A stretch of DNA of 34,227 bases from Candidatus Tumulicola scandinaviensis (GCA_003140835.1 PLLA01000001.1:35873-70099); one strand, 5' to 3'; shown: positions 15,228 through 22,403, counted from the first letter of the stretch. The notes: a model not told the origin generated them from the sequence alone. Numbers and translations: made by a program.

Positions 15228-15572
15228 TTAAAAGGCGTTTCGGTGGAGGATCAGCCGGTCGCCGTTAACGGCGACGACGCCGAAACGAATTTTGGCCGAC
15301 GGCGCGACGATTTGCGCGTAGTCGGCGGCAATGCGGCGCAAGGTGGCGCGTTTGCGCGCACCGACCGCCAGAGCAGAACCGAAGCGCGCCGAGTCGCGCC
15401 GCTTGACCTCGACGATGACCAGCGTGGAACCGTCCAGGCAGACGGCGTCGATTTCGCCTCCGGGAACGCGAACGTTGCGAGCTACGACGGTGTAGCCTCG
15501 GTCTTGTAAGAAGGCGGCGGCGCGGTCTTCACCGGTACGTCCTTTGGCGCCGGTGCTAGTCGAATCCGGCAT
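15228..15572 (-). CDS. yraN: YraN family endonuclease-like protein (UPF0102)
   Basis: A 114-residue protein of the UPF0102 family, which has a restriction-endonuclease-like fold. The start MPDSTSTGAKGRTGEDRAAAF carries the family's GRxGEdxAaxfL motif. VVARNVRVPGGEIDAVCLDG and LVIVEVKRRDSARFGSA carry the E-x-D...E-V-K catalytic pattern. The precise function is unsettled; the family is often found between rnhB and comM or dprA. I use ATG at 15572; ATG at 15596 would overlap rnhB by 41 instead of 17 bases. In many genomes comM and dprA come next, but here an APC permease follows after 5 bp. Confidence 0.88.
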   Translation of the reverse strand: MPDSTSTGAKGRTGEDRAAAFLQDRGYTVVARNVRVPGGEIDAVCLDGSTLVIVEVKRRDSARFGSALAVGARKRATLRRIAADYAQIVAPSAKIRFGVVAVNGDRLILHRNAF

Positions 15573-16260
15573 ACGAACTTTCAAGCTCGAACCCAAAGGC
15601 CAACTGCGCGTCGCGTACGCGGGCCCAGTTCGCGCGGTGATGAACGCAGGGGCCGTGCGCGCGCAGCGCCTCGATGTGGAGCGGCGTGGCGTAGCCCTTG
15701 TGCAGCGCGAATCCGTAGCGCGGGTCCTCGCGGTCGAGATCGACCAGGAGACGGTCGCGATGAACCTTGGCGACGATGGAGGCCGCGGCCACGACGGCGC
15801 AGCGTGCGTCGCCTTGGATCAGCGGCTCCTGCGGGCCGGCGTACGAGCGGATCCGCACCGCGTCGGTGATGAGGTACTCCGGGCGGCAGGCGAGGGCGGC
15901 AATGGCTCGCTCCATGGCGAGGACGCTCGCCCAATAGATGTTCAGCTTGTCGATTTCCGCAACGCTCGCGACGCCCACAGCCCAGGCCGCGGCGACGCTC
16001 TTGATCGTTTCGGCGATCTCGACGCGCAGCTCCGGCCGAACCTGCTTCGAGTCGTTGAGTCCTCGAATGAAGAGCGGCCCGGCGGTCACCACGCAGGCGG
16101 CCACGACCGGACCGGCCAGCGGTCCACGTCCGACCTCGTCGACTCCGCCAACCAGCGTGAAGCCGCGCTCGCGCGCCGCCGATTCGAAGCGATGTAAGCG
16201 GTGAAGCCGCCGCCGCTCGCGCTCGTAGGCGTTCTTGGCCTTACGCTGCTTGGGCGTCAT
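15556..16260 (-). CDS. rnhB: ribonuclease HII
   Basis: RNase HII removes ribonucleotides misincorporated into DNA and cuts RNA in RNA-DNA hybrids. In this 234-residue protein the first metal-binding motif is GGVDEVGRGPLAGPVVAACV, which supplies D and E. The GLNDSKQV segment follows near residue 70. AAASIVAKVHRDRLLVDL carries the family's S-x-x-A-K-x-x-R-D stretch, and GFALHKGYATPLHIEALRAHGPC is the C-terminal signature. About 40 basic residues precede the core (KQRKAKNAYERERRRLHRLH), a moderate extension. ATG at 16260 is inside the end of rbgA (20-bp overlap), which indicates coupled translation. The frame is open upstream to 16383, but that stretch overlaps rbgA by 140 bases and is less likely. 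Confidence 0.93.
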   Translation of the reverse strand: MTPKQRKAKNAYERERRRLHRLHRFESAARERGFTLVGGVDEVGRGPLAGPVVAACVVTAGPLFIRGLNDSKQVRPELRVEIAETIKSVAAAWAVGVASVAEIDKLNIYWASVLAMERAIAALACRPEYLITDAVRIRSYAGPQEPLIQGDARCAVVAAASIVAKVHRDRLLVDLDREDPRYGFALHKGYATPLHIEALRAHGPCVHHRANWARVRDAQLAFGFELESSYAGFD

Positions 16261-17053
16261 CGTCGACCGTTTCGAAAGTGATGCGCCCGAAGGTCCCCTC
16301 GTTGAGCGCGCTGACGTACGACTGTGCGGCATTGTGGTAATCGATCTTTCCCCCGCGCCGGACGAATCCGCGCGATGCCGCAAACGCTTCGAGGTCGGGC
16401 ACGCGCGAGCGCGGACGGCGCCGCATCAGCCACCGGTGGAACGCCACCGCGACTTGCTCGGGGTCGTAGCGGTCGCGCGGAAGCGCGCCAGAAATTGCAA
16501 GCATCCACTGCGCGTCTTTGGTGGCGATCTTCGGCACCAGAATTCCCGGCGTGTCCATGATCTCAACGTTGGGCGGCAGGCGGAACCACTGCAGCTGACG
16601 GGTAACGCCGGCGCGGTTTTCGGTTTTGGCGGCGCCGCGACGGAGCAGGCCGTTGATGATCGACGACTTTCCGGAATTGGGCACTCCGACGACCAGCGCG
16701 CGCGAAATTCCACTTCGGCCTTTGGCTCGCCCGACGGTTGCCGTCGCTACGCGAGCTATGCTGCGCTGCGATCGCCCGTCCACGCTGAGTGCTTCGAGAT
16801 CTTTCGCAGCAAAAGCTTCGATCCACGCTTTGGTGGCATGCGGATGGGCCAAGTCTTCGCGCGTGAGCACGAGAATGCGCGCGCGACCGGCCATCATCGC
16901 ATCGAGCGCCGGATTGCGGCCGCTGCGGGGGACGCGAGCGTCGGCAACTTCGATGACGATGTCGATCAGCTTCAGGTATTCGCCGATCTTGCGCATGGCG
17001 CGGACCATGTGGCCCGGGTACCACTGAACGACGCGTTCGAGTTCGGCAGTCAC
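16241..17053 (-). CDS. rbgA: ribosome-biogenesis GTPase RbgA/YlqF (circularly permuted)
   Basis: RbgA is a GTPase that assists late 50S subunit assembly. The 270-residue protein starts with the family's VQWYPGHMVRAMRKIGEYL and IDIVIEVADARVPRSGRNP. The GTPase motifs are in permuted order: G4 first (ILVLTREDL), then G1 GVPNSGKSSIINGLL, a G2 threonine in AGVTRQLQW and G3 IMDTPGIL. The usual G4 sequence is N/T-K-x-D, as in LNKADL. Here it reads TRED, with the asparagine and lysine replaced by threonine and arginine, which may weaken guanine specificity. The C-terminal helical domain (FAASRGFVRRGGKIDYHNAA) is typical. It lies between signal peptidase and rnhB, as in many Firmicutes. Confidence 0.9.
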   Translation of the reverse strand: MTAELERVVQWYPGHMVRAMRKIGEYLKLIDIVIEVADARVPRSGRNPALDAMMAGRARILVLTREDLAHPHATKAWIEAFAAKDLEALSVDGRSQRSIARVATATVGRAKGRSGISRALVVGVPNSGKSSIINGLLRRGAAKTENRAGVTRQLQWFRLPPNVEIMDTPGILVPKIATKDAQWMLAISGALPRDRYDPEQVAVAFHRWLMRRRPRSRVPDLEAFAASRGFVRRGGKIDYHNAAQSYVSALNEGTFGRITFETVDDDAQAA

Positions 17054-17056
17054 GGA

Positions 17057-17566
17057 CTACAGCGTACCCACGTCGGCGGGCGGCCAGAGGCCTGCCAACG
17101 CGCGCCCGATCAGGCGCTCGTCGCGGACCGGACCGAAGAAGCGCGAGTCTTCGCTGTCGGCGCGATTATCGCCGAGCACGTAGGCGGATCCCGGCGGCAC
17201 GACGATTTCGCCAAAAGTGCGGTCGTCGGCAAAGCGCACGTAGGGTTCGTCGAGCCGGTGGCCGTCGATCGAAACCACGCCCTTGTCGATGCGGATGCGA
17301 TCGCCGGGGAGAGCGATGACGCGCTTGATGAAGACCGCGCGCGCGTCGTCGTCGCGCCGGAAAGCGACGATGTCGCCTCGTTTCGGCTGCGCGATGCGAT
17401 AAGCAAACGTGTTGATGAGCACGTATTCGCCGGACGCTATATGGGGAGCCATCGACAGTCCCGAAACCTGCGGCAAGCGCATGAAGAACGCTGCGATGAG
17501 TAGGGTAAGAATCACCAGTTGCAGTGCTAGGTTCGCAAGCGAGCGCCAGGGCAGCGATCTCGACAC
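17057..17566 (-). CDS. lepB: signal peptidase I, paralogue 1 (shortest)
   Basis: A 169-residue type I signal peptidase; it removes signal peptides from exported proteins on the outer face of the membrane. One membrane helix (LALQLVILTLLIAAFFM) is followed by the catalytic serine in GLSMAPHI (Ser38) and the general-base lysine in VFIKRVIALPGD (Lys81). LGDNRADSEDSRFFGPV is the conserved box E. All catalytic elements are present. It lacks the ~35-residue insert found between boxes D and E in the two neighbouring paralogues. The start is GTG at 17566 with AGGA a few bases before. It is 20 bp after paralogue 2 and 3 bp before rbgA. Confidence 0.92.
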   Translation of the reverse strand: MSRSLPWRSLANLALQLVILTLLIAAFFMRLPQVSGLSMAPHIASGEYVLINTFAYRIAQPKRGDIVAFRRDDDARAVFIKRVIALPGDRIRIDKGVVSIDGHRLDEPYVRFADDRTFGEIVVPPGSAYVLGDNRADSEDSRFFGPVRDERLIGRALAGLWPPADVGTL

Positions 17567-17586
17567 GAGATCCTAGCTTCGAGGCG

Positions 17587-18321
17587 TTAGAGGGCGCGGG
17601 CCTGCGACGGCGGCCAGAAGATCAGAAAAGCGCGGCCGGTGAATCCGGCAGCTTCGCCGGTACGAGCGCCGCTGGCAAATCGTCCGGCATCCTGCGCGAA
17701 GCCCCAGACGTGCGAATCTTCGGAATCGTTGCGATTGTCGCCGAACATCACGAAACAGTGCGGCGGAATGCGGTCGGGGGCGGCCCACATCGAGCGCGGC
17801 GGGATATTGGCGGTGGCCGGATCTAGCCGTTGCCACCCGTCGCCCTCGCGCACGTAGATTCCATAGTCGCGGATTTGCAGCGCGTAGTCGGGTTTCTCCG
17901 CGACGTACGTCTCTTTCAGCGGCGCATCGTTCAGGTACACCGTTCCGTCTTGCACGCGCAAGCGGTCGCCGGGAAGCCCGACCACCCGTTTGATGAAATC
18001 GTCGGGCGTGGGAACCGGCGGCGGGAAGACGACGATGTCCCCCCGGTGCGGCTCGTGAAAGCGGTATTCGAACTTGTCGACCAGCAGCACGTCGTGAATT
18101 TGCAGCGTCGGCAGCATCGAGCCGGACGGAATGTAATACGTGCGGGCCACGAACGTGATCAGCACCCACGCCGCCAGCCCCGCGATGATGAACGGGTCCA
18201 GAAACTCGCGCGCGACCGCCGTGCTGCGGCCGTTCGAGCCGGCCACGACCGGTCGCAACGAAAGGACGACCCGCACGACCGCGATCACGGCGACGATGGC
18301 GAGGAGCTCCTGAGGCGTCAT
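17587..18321 (-). CDS. lepB: signal peptidase I, paralogue 2
   Basis: A 244-residue type I signal peptidase with two N-terminal membrane helices (LAIVAVIAVVRVVLSL and FIIAGLAAWVLITFVA). Catalytic Ser68 is in IPSGSMLPTL and Lys111 in DFIKRVVGLPGDRL. The later conserved boxes are GDIVVF and MFGDNRNDSEDSHVWGF. An insert with TYVAEKPDYALQIRDYGIYV and NIPPRSMWAAPDRIPPHC separates boxes D and E. That insert is shared with paralogue 3, so these two are the closer pair and probably arose by tandem duplication. ATG at 18321 follows paralogue 3 by 10 bp. The three paralogues together may divide substrates between them, but the sequence does not show how. Confidence 0.94.
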   Translation of the reverse strand: MTPQELLAIVAVIAVVRVVLSLRPVVAGSNGRSTAVAREFLDPFIIAGLAAWVLITFVARTYYIPSGSMLPTLQIHDVLLVDKFEYRFHEPHRGDIVVFPPPVPTPDDFIKRVVGLPGDRLRVQDGTVYLNDAPLKETYVAEKPDYALQIRDYGIYVREGDGWQRLDPATANIPPRSMWAAPDRIPPHCFVMFGDNRNDSEDSHVWGFAQDAGRFASGARTGEAAGFTGRAFLIFWPPSQARAL

Positions 18322-18331
18322 GTGCGTGCCG

Positions 18332-18967
18332 TCAATCTTTCAGCAGGATGTGCAGGCGGCGCCACGGCCAGATGATCGCAAACGCCCGGCCGGCGAAACC
18401 GGCGCGCACGTTTCGAAGCGCGAGCGGCCCGGCCGCAAAGGTTCCGCTCGTCTGCGCAAACCCCCACACGTGCGAGTCGTCGGAGTAGTTGCGATTGTCG
18501 CCCAGCATGAAGTAGAAGCCGTTCGGAACGCGGTCGGGCGACTGCCACATCGAGCGCGGCGGGATATCGGCATTGTGCGGATCGAGCGGCAGCCCATCCA
18601 CGTAGATGTCGTAGGCCTTGACTTCCAAGTCGTACCTCGGCGGCTGATTCTCGTACGGTTCGCGCAGAGCCGCGCCGTTTCGGTAGACGATACCGTCGGA
18701 AATGCGAATGGTGTCACCCGGCACGCCGATCACGCGCTTCACGAACTCGTCGCCCTGCGACGGTACCGGCGGCGTGAAGACGGCGACGTCGCCGCGTTGG
18801 GGTGAATGCAAGCGGTACGCGATCTCGTCGACCAGCAAAACGTCGCGGACTTGCAGCGTCGGTACCATGGAAACCGACGGTATGTAAAAGGTCCGGATGA
18901 CGAAGGTGATGAGAAACAGGGCGACCAGGCCGGCGACCAGCAGGGCGTCGAGATACTCGCGCACCAT
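18332..18967 (-). CDS. lepB: signal peptidase I, paralogue 3
   Basis: A 211-residue type I signal peptidase when started at ATG 18967. Catalytic Ser33 is in IPSVSMVPTL and Lys77 in EFVKRVIGVPGD; LGDNRNYSDDSHVWGF is box E. The glycine usually found just before the serine (SGSM) is valine (SVSM). The frame stays open for 36 more codons upstream, right into the rplS stop. That stretch reads [20 protein letters not shown] and is clearly homologous to the first helix of paralogue 2 (MTPQELLAIVAVIAVVRVVL). There is no ATG, GTG or TTG in it; only GTA, ACG or CTG (19051) could start it. So either a membrane helix was lost from the product or translation begins at an unusual codon near 19075. Confidence 0.9.
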   Translation of the reverse strand: MVREYLDALLVAGLVALFLITFVIRTFYIPSVSMVPTLQVRDVLLVDEIAYRLHSPQRGDVAVFTPPVPSQGDEFVKRVIGVPGDTIRISDGIVYRNGAALREPYENQPPRYDLEVKAYDIYVDGLPLDPHNADIPPRSMWQSPDRVPNGFYFMLGDNRNYSDDSHVWGFAQTSGTFAAGPLALRNVRAGFAGRAFAIIWPWRRLHILLKD

Positions 18968-19071
18968 GGAAGCGGCCGAAGACGACCGGTTGCCGTCTGC
19001 AAATGGTTTGATCGAGAGGGCAAGCCGGGCGACGGCGAAGACGCAGAGCAGACCGAGAAGCTGAAGCGGCG

Positions 19072-19422
19072 TTACTTGACGGGCTTCTTTTCTTTGATGC
19101 GCGCGCTCTTGCCGATTTTCTCGCTGAGATAGTAGAGCCGGCTGCGGCGAACGATGCCGCGCTTACCGACTTCGATTCTATCGACGCGCGGGCTGTGGAC
19201 GAGGAACGTTTTTTCGACGCCGACGCCGTGGGCGACCCGGCGTACGGTGATCGATGCCGTCGCGCCGCCGCCTTTGCGCACGATCACCACACCTTCGAAC
19301 ATCTGAATGCGTTCTTTTCCACCTTCGACCACCTTAGAATAGACTTTAATCGTGTCTCCCGGGCGGAAGGCTGGGACGTTGTCTTTGAGCTGGTCGCGGT
19401 TCAGGGTGTCGATGACGTTCAT
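19072..19422 (-). CDS. rplS: 50S ribosomal protein L19
   Basis: A 116-residue L19, the normal length. The start [20 protein letters not shown] continues into [40 protein letters not shown] and [20 protein letters not shown], all close to the family consensus. L19 sits at the 30S-50S interface. I chose ATG at 19422 because the sequence before it (back to 19479) does not resemble L19. It lies 66 bp after trmD, the usual order, and its stop TAA touches the open frame of signal peptidase paralogue 3. Confidence 0.97.
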   Translation of the reverse strand: MNVIDTLNRDQLKDNVPAFRPGDTIKVYSKVVEGGKERIQMFEGVVIVRKGGGATASITVRRVAHGVGVEKTFLVHSPRVDRIEVGKRGIVRRSRLYYLSEKIGKSARIKEKKPVK

Positions 19423-19488
19423 AAACTTTCTACTCGCAAGATAAAACAGAAGCCGGGCGAAGCCGCGGCATAAACACACGGTATAGTA

Positions 19489-20187
19489 TCACGGCCGTTC
19501 CTCGCCGACAAGCTCGCGACGGCGGGCGACCGTGCGGCGGCGGGACTCCGCCCGGCGCCATTCGGCGATCTTTGCATGATCTCCCGAGAGCAGGACGTCG
19601 GGCACGGCCACCCCTCGGAAGACGGGCGGCCGGGTGAAACTCGGGTAGTCGAGCAGGCCCTCCCCTCCCGAAAAGGACTCGCTTTCGAGGGATTCGCGGT
19701 TCAACGCGCCGGCCAACAGCCTGACGGTTGCGTCCATCATGGCCAAGGCCGGAATCTCGCCGCCGGTCAGGACGAAGTCTCCCAGCGAGTACTCCTCAAC
19801 CGGATAGAGCGTGCCGAGGCGGTCGTCGATCCCTTCGTAATGTCCGCAGACGAGGATCAGCCGGTCCAGTTCGGCAAAGCGCTGGGCTTCGGATTGGCGG
19901 AACGGCCGGCCGCCGGGGGCGGGCACGGCGATGAGCCGCCGTTCGCCGGCGGGGGCCGTTTCCAGAATGCGATCCAGCGTTCGCGCGATCGGCTCCAGCC
20001 GGAGAACCATGCCGGGGCCGCCTCCGAACGGCGAATCGTCGGCGCGTTCGCTGCCCCGGAGCTCGTCGAGCAGGTGGTGGTAGTGAAGCGCCACGATCTT
20101 TGCATCCACGGCCCGGCCCACGATCGAGAGCCCGACGAACGGCGCGAACACCTCGGGAAAGAGCGTGACCACATCGATCGTGAACAT
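19489..20187 (-). CDS. trmD: tRNA (guanine37-N1)-methyltransferase TrmD
   Basis: TrmD methylates G37 next to the anticodon and prevents frameshifting. It is a 232-residue SPOUT enzyme with MFTIDVVTLFPEVFAPF at the start, then DDSPFGGGPGMVLRLEPI, LILVCGHYEGIDDRL, EYSLGDFVLTGGEIPAL (the knot that binds S-adenosylmethionine) and ESFSGGEGLLDYPSFTRPP. All are close to consensus. ATG at 20187 is preferred over an upstream start at 20232, since the extra 15 residues are not family-like. rimM and rpsP, which usually precede it, are not here; a TPR gene starts divergently 7 bp away. The trmD promoter must therefore lie within that gene, or 20195 is not its real start. Confidence 0.96.
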   Translation of the reverse strand: MFTIDVVTLFPEVFAPFVGLSIVGRAVDAKIVALHYHHLLDELRGSERADDSPFGGGPGMVLRLEPIARTLDRILETAPAGERRLIAVPAPGGRPFRQSEAQRFAELDRLILVCGHYEGIDDRLGTLYPVEEYSLGDFVLTGGEIPALAMMDATVRLLAGALNRESLESESFSGGEGLLDYPSFTRPPVFRGVAVPDVLLSGDHAKIAEWRRAESRRRTVARRRELVGEERP

Positions 20188-20194
20188 GACCGGG

Positions 20195-20674
20195 ATGTTC
20201 CGGCTCTGGCGCCGATTCGCTTCCCCGCGCACTCCTGCGCCCTACGAACGCGCGCTGGCGCTGCTGGGCCGCCGCGATTACCCGCGCGCGGAGATCGAAC
20301 TGTCGGCGTTGCTCGCGGCGGCGACCGAAGCGCCCGACCGCGCGTTTCTCTACAACAAGCGCGGCGTCGCGCGCGTTGCCCTAAAGCACACCGACGGCGC
20401 GCGTCAGGACTTCGACGACGCTATTGCCTGCGTCTCCGGTCACGCGCCGGCGCTCACCAACCTCGGTAATCTCTTGCTTGAAGAGGGCCGGATCGACGAC
20501 GCGATCGCGCGATACGAAGCGGCAATCGTGTCGGATCCGAACTACGCGCTCGCGCACCTCAATCTCGGTACCGCGTACAAGCGCGCCGGCCGGCTGAAAG
20601 ATGCGGTGCGTTCGTTGCGCCGCGCGCTCGCGCTCGAGAAACCTACTTCCGCGTTCGGACGTCGGCTGCGGTGA
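20195..20674 (+). CDS. tetratricopeptide-repeat protein
   Basis: A 159-residue protein made largely of three to four TPR units. Recognisable turns are ALALLGRRDYPRAEIELSAL, AFLYNKRGVARVALKHTDGA, ALTNLGNLLLEEGRIDDAIA and ALAHLNLGTAYKRAGRLKDA, each with the W4-L7-G8-Y11-A20-type spacing. It has no signal peptide or enzyme domain and is probably a protein-binding adaptor. Starts at 20186 and 20195 are both possible; neither has a strong ribosome-binding site. The gene is divergent from trmD and overlaps the 3' end of the next minus-strand gene by 32 bp. Confidence 0.78.
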   Translation: MFRLWRRFASPRTPAPYERALALLGRRDYPRAEIELSALLAAATEAPDRAFLYNKRGVARVALKHTDGARQDFDDAIACVSGHAPALTNLGNLLLEEGRIDDAIARYEAAIVSDPNYALAHLNLGTAYKRAGRLKDAVRSLRRALALEKPTSAFGRRLR

Positions 20675-21116
20675 GTTCGTCGAGATATTCGAAAAGCTGC
20701 GGAAGCGTAATGCTCTCGAGGGCGGTTCGCTCGTGGATGCGTTCGTCGTCCGCACCTTCGTCGCGAATGTAGCAGCGCGTTTCCACGCCCTTTTCGTCGT
20801 CGCTGACGAACGAGACCGCGAATCCCCGCCCGGGCATCTCGTCGTAGATGCGCATCGTCTGCGGGTTGAGAATCTCGATCGAGTGCGCTTGGCTGTTCGC
20901 GTCGAAAATGAGAATTTTCAGATGATCGTAGTTCGTAACCTCAATCGATCCGACGACGAACACGTTTTTGGCTGAGAAGAACTCGTGACCGCGTTTGCTC
21001 CGGCTGGAAACTTCGTAGAAGACGCGATGTGCAACAAAGCGGTTCAGGATCTTTCGCAGCGTCGCTAGCGAGGCTAGCGTTTCGGTGCGGTTGCCGCGGG
21101 TATAGATGATCTTCAC
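20643..21116 (-). CDS. hypothetical protein, unknown family
   Basis: A 157-residue soluble protein I do not recognise. It starts VKIIYTRGNRTETLASLATL and has alternating strand and helix patches such as HEFFSAKNVFVVGSIEV, YDHLKILIFDANSQ and GFAVSFVSDDEKGVE. It ends with a helix, ITLPQLFEYLDELTAADV. No membrane segment, cysteine motif or nucleotide-binding loop is visible. GTG at 21116 is the likely start: the frame is open to 21221, but that part overlaps the tatA start and is unlike protein. It ends convergently with the TPR gene and is divergent from tatA. The gap holds a GGCAGG/CCTGCC inverted repeat (21142-21171). Confidence 0.65.
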   Translation of the reverse strand: MKIIYTRGNRTETLASLATLRKILNRFVAHRVFYEVSSRSKRGHEFFSAKNVFVVGSIEVTNYDHLKILIFDANSQAHSIEILNPQTMRIYDEMPGRGFAVSFVSDDEKGVETRCYIRDEGADDERIHERTALESITLPQLFEYLDELTAADVRTRK

Positions 21117-21201
21117 GAGCGGATCCGAGTGCTTGCACGGCTTGGCAGGCGGGACCTGCCAGGCAGGCCAAACGCGTTTCCGGTCCGGAACCTCTCTTAC
21201 G

Positions 21202-21426
21202 ATGTTTTCCGTTCCCGACATTCTGGTCGTTTCCGTGCTGGCGCTTTTGCTCTTCGGGCCGGACCGGCTACCGAAGATGATGCGGCAGGCAGGCCGCTTC
21301 GTGCGGGACGTTCAGAACACATCGCACTCGTTCGTCGCCGAAATGGAACGGGCGGCCGACATCGCCGAGCCGCCGCCTCCTCCTCCGACTCCGGTTACCG
21401 CCCCGCCGGACGACGCTAAAAGTTGA
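21202..21426 (+). CDS. tatA: Sec-independent translocase subunit TatA/TatB
   Basis: A 74-residue TatA/B-family protein of the twin-arginine pathway, which exports folded proteins. It shows the classic layout: a single N-terminal membrane helix (PDILVVSVLALLLFGPDRLP) with the FGP hinge at residues 18-20, then an amphipathic helix (KMMRQAGRFVRDVQNTSHSF) and a short proline-rich, disordered tail. TatA, TatB and TatE cannot be told apart reliably by sequence; its short length fits TatA. tatC is not in the window. The ribosome-binding site is weak (GGAA about 12 bases before). Its last 11 bases overlap the opposing gene at 21416-21709. Confidence 0.9.
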   Translation: MFSVPDILVVSVLALLLFGPDRLPKMMRQAGRFVRDVQNTSHSFVAEMERAADIAEPPPPPPTPVTAPPDDAKS

Positions 21427-21709
21427 AGTTCTGGCGCAGTTCGCTGACGCGTTGCGCGACGGCGCTGCGAACCTGCGAGTGGAGCTTCTCTTTTTGTTCG
21501 TCGGGGAGCCGCCGGTAGACCATGTATCCGGCCGCCGAAATCAGTCCGCCGAGCAGGCCGACGATGAGCGCTTTTCCGACTTCACCGGCTTCGACGTCGT
21601 GCGCGGAGTCGGGACCGGGTCCCGGGCCGCCGTTCTGATAACCGTTGCCGGCGGGGTTCGACGCGGACCACTGCTGCTGGGGTGGGGTCGTGCGAAAGCT
21701 GTCAGACAT
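21416..21709 (-). CDS. small membrane-anchored protein, unknown function
   Basis: A 97-residue protein with a disordered glutamine-, glycine- and proline-rich N-terminus (QQQWSASNPAGNGYQNGGPG) and one membrane helix (VGKALIVGLLGGLISAAGYM). The C-terminus is a charged helix (DEQKEKLHSQVRSAVAQRVS). I do not recognise the family. A near-perfect AAGGAGG lies seven bases before ATG 21709. It sits downstream of prp (31-bp gap), where rpmA (ribosomal protein L27) is found in most genomes; it is not similar to L27. It overlaps tatA by 11 bp at the 3' end, so the two genes share a convergent terminus. Confidence 0.78.
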   Translation of the reverse strand: MSDSFRTTPPQQQWSASNPAGNGYQNGGPGPGPDSAHDVEAGEVGKALIVGLLGGLISAAGYMVYRRLPDEQKEKLHSQVRSAVAQRVSELRQNFNF

Positions 21710-21740
21710 GTGTGGGCCTCCTTCGGGGCTGCTGCGATAC

Positions 21741-22073
21741 TTACCCGGTTTCGCGTGCAGTGTTGCAGCGGACGTGTTCGGGATATTGCCGGGCGATTTG
21801 CGCCACGGCCAGTTCGGCCGATCCGACGATCGCCCGAACGCTCTCGTCGTCGCGGCGCTCCTCCGGCCAGCGGATCCTAAAGTCGCCCAAACGCTGCTGC
21901 GTCTCAAGCTCGATGCGGGCATATTCCTCGAGGCCGAGCCGGGCAGTTTGTAGGATGGCCGATACGGCCGCACACACGAGATCGTCGGCGTCGATTGCGA
22001 ACTCGGCATGGCCGCGCGCAAAAACGGAGGACAGCCGATTGCGGCCGTCCCGGTAAAAAACGACGTCGAGCAC
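21741..22073 (-). CDS. prp: ribosomal-processing cysteine protease Prp (YsxB family)
   Basis: A 110-residue Prp-type protein. The catalytic pair is visible: a histidine in ARGHAEF (residue 22) and a cysteine in DLVCAAVSAIL (residue 34), spaced as in YsxB/Prp. The following LQTARLGLEEYARIE also fits the family. In Firmicutes Prp removes an N-terminal extension of ribosomal protein L27, and its gene lies between rplU and rpmA. Here rplU precedes it by 9 bp, but the next gene is not rpmA. Prp can also exist where L27 has no extension, so its substrate here is open. The C-terminal third is less conserved. The start is GTG at 22073. Confidence 0.82.
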   Translation of the reverse strand: MLDVVFYRDGRNRLSSVFARGHAEFAIDADDLVCAAVSAILQTARLGLEEYARIELETQQRLGDFRIRWPEERRDDESVRAIVGSAELAVAQIARQYPEHVRCNTARETG

Positions 22074-22082
22074 GGGCCCGCC

Positions 22083-22394
22083 TTACGGCAGCGTGATCTT
22101 GGTGATCTTGATTTCGGCGAAGGGCTGGCGGTGGCCGTTGAGTTTGCGGACGCGCTTCTTCGGCTTATAGCGGAAGACCAAAATCTTCTTGTCCTTGGCG
22201 TGGCGCAAAAGGGTTCCGCTGACGCTCGCTCCATCGACAACCGGCGTTCCGACTTTGACGCCGGCGCCGCCCGCGAGAACGACCTTGTCGAAGGTCACGT
22301 CCGAGCCTGGTTCGCCGTCCGGCATATCGCAGCGAATGACGTCACCCTCGGCGACCTTATACTGCTTGCCGCCGGTCTCGATGATCGCGTACAT
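22083..22394 (-). CDS. rplU: 50S ribosomal protein L21
   Basis: A 103-residue L21, the standard length. MYAIIETGGKQYKVAEGDVI is the hallmark start; GVKVGTPVVDGASVSGTLLR and the C-terminal YKPKKRVRKLNGHRQPFAEI (usually 'YKrKKnyrkk.GHRQ..t') are diagnostic. L21 binds 23S rRNA domain V-I. A TTGACA-17-TATCGT promoter lies so close to ATG that the mRNA should have almost no leader, and I see no Shine-Dalgarno sequence. prp follows after 9 bp. Confidence 0.97.
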   Translation of the reverse strand: MYAIIETGGKQYKVAEGDVIRCDMPDGEPGSDVTFDKVVLAGGAGVKVGTPVVDGASVSGTLLRHAKDKKILVFRYKPKKRVRKLNGHRQPFAEIKITKITLP

Positions 22395-22403
22395 AACTTC
22401 GGT

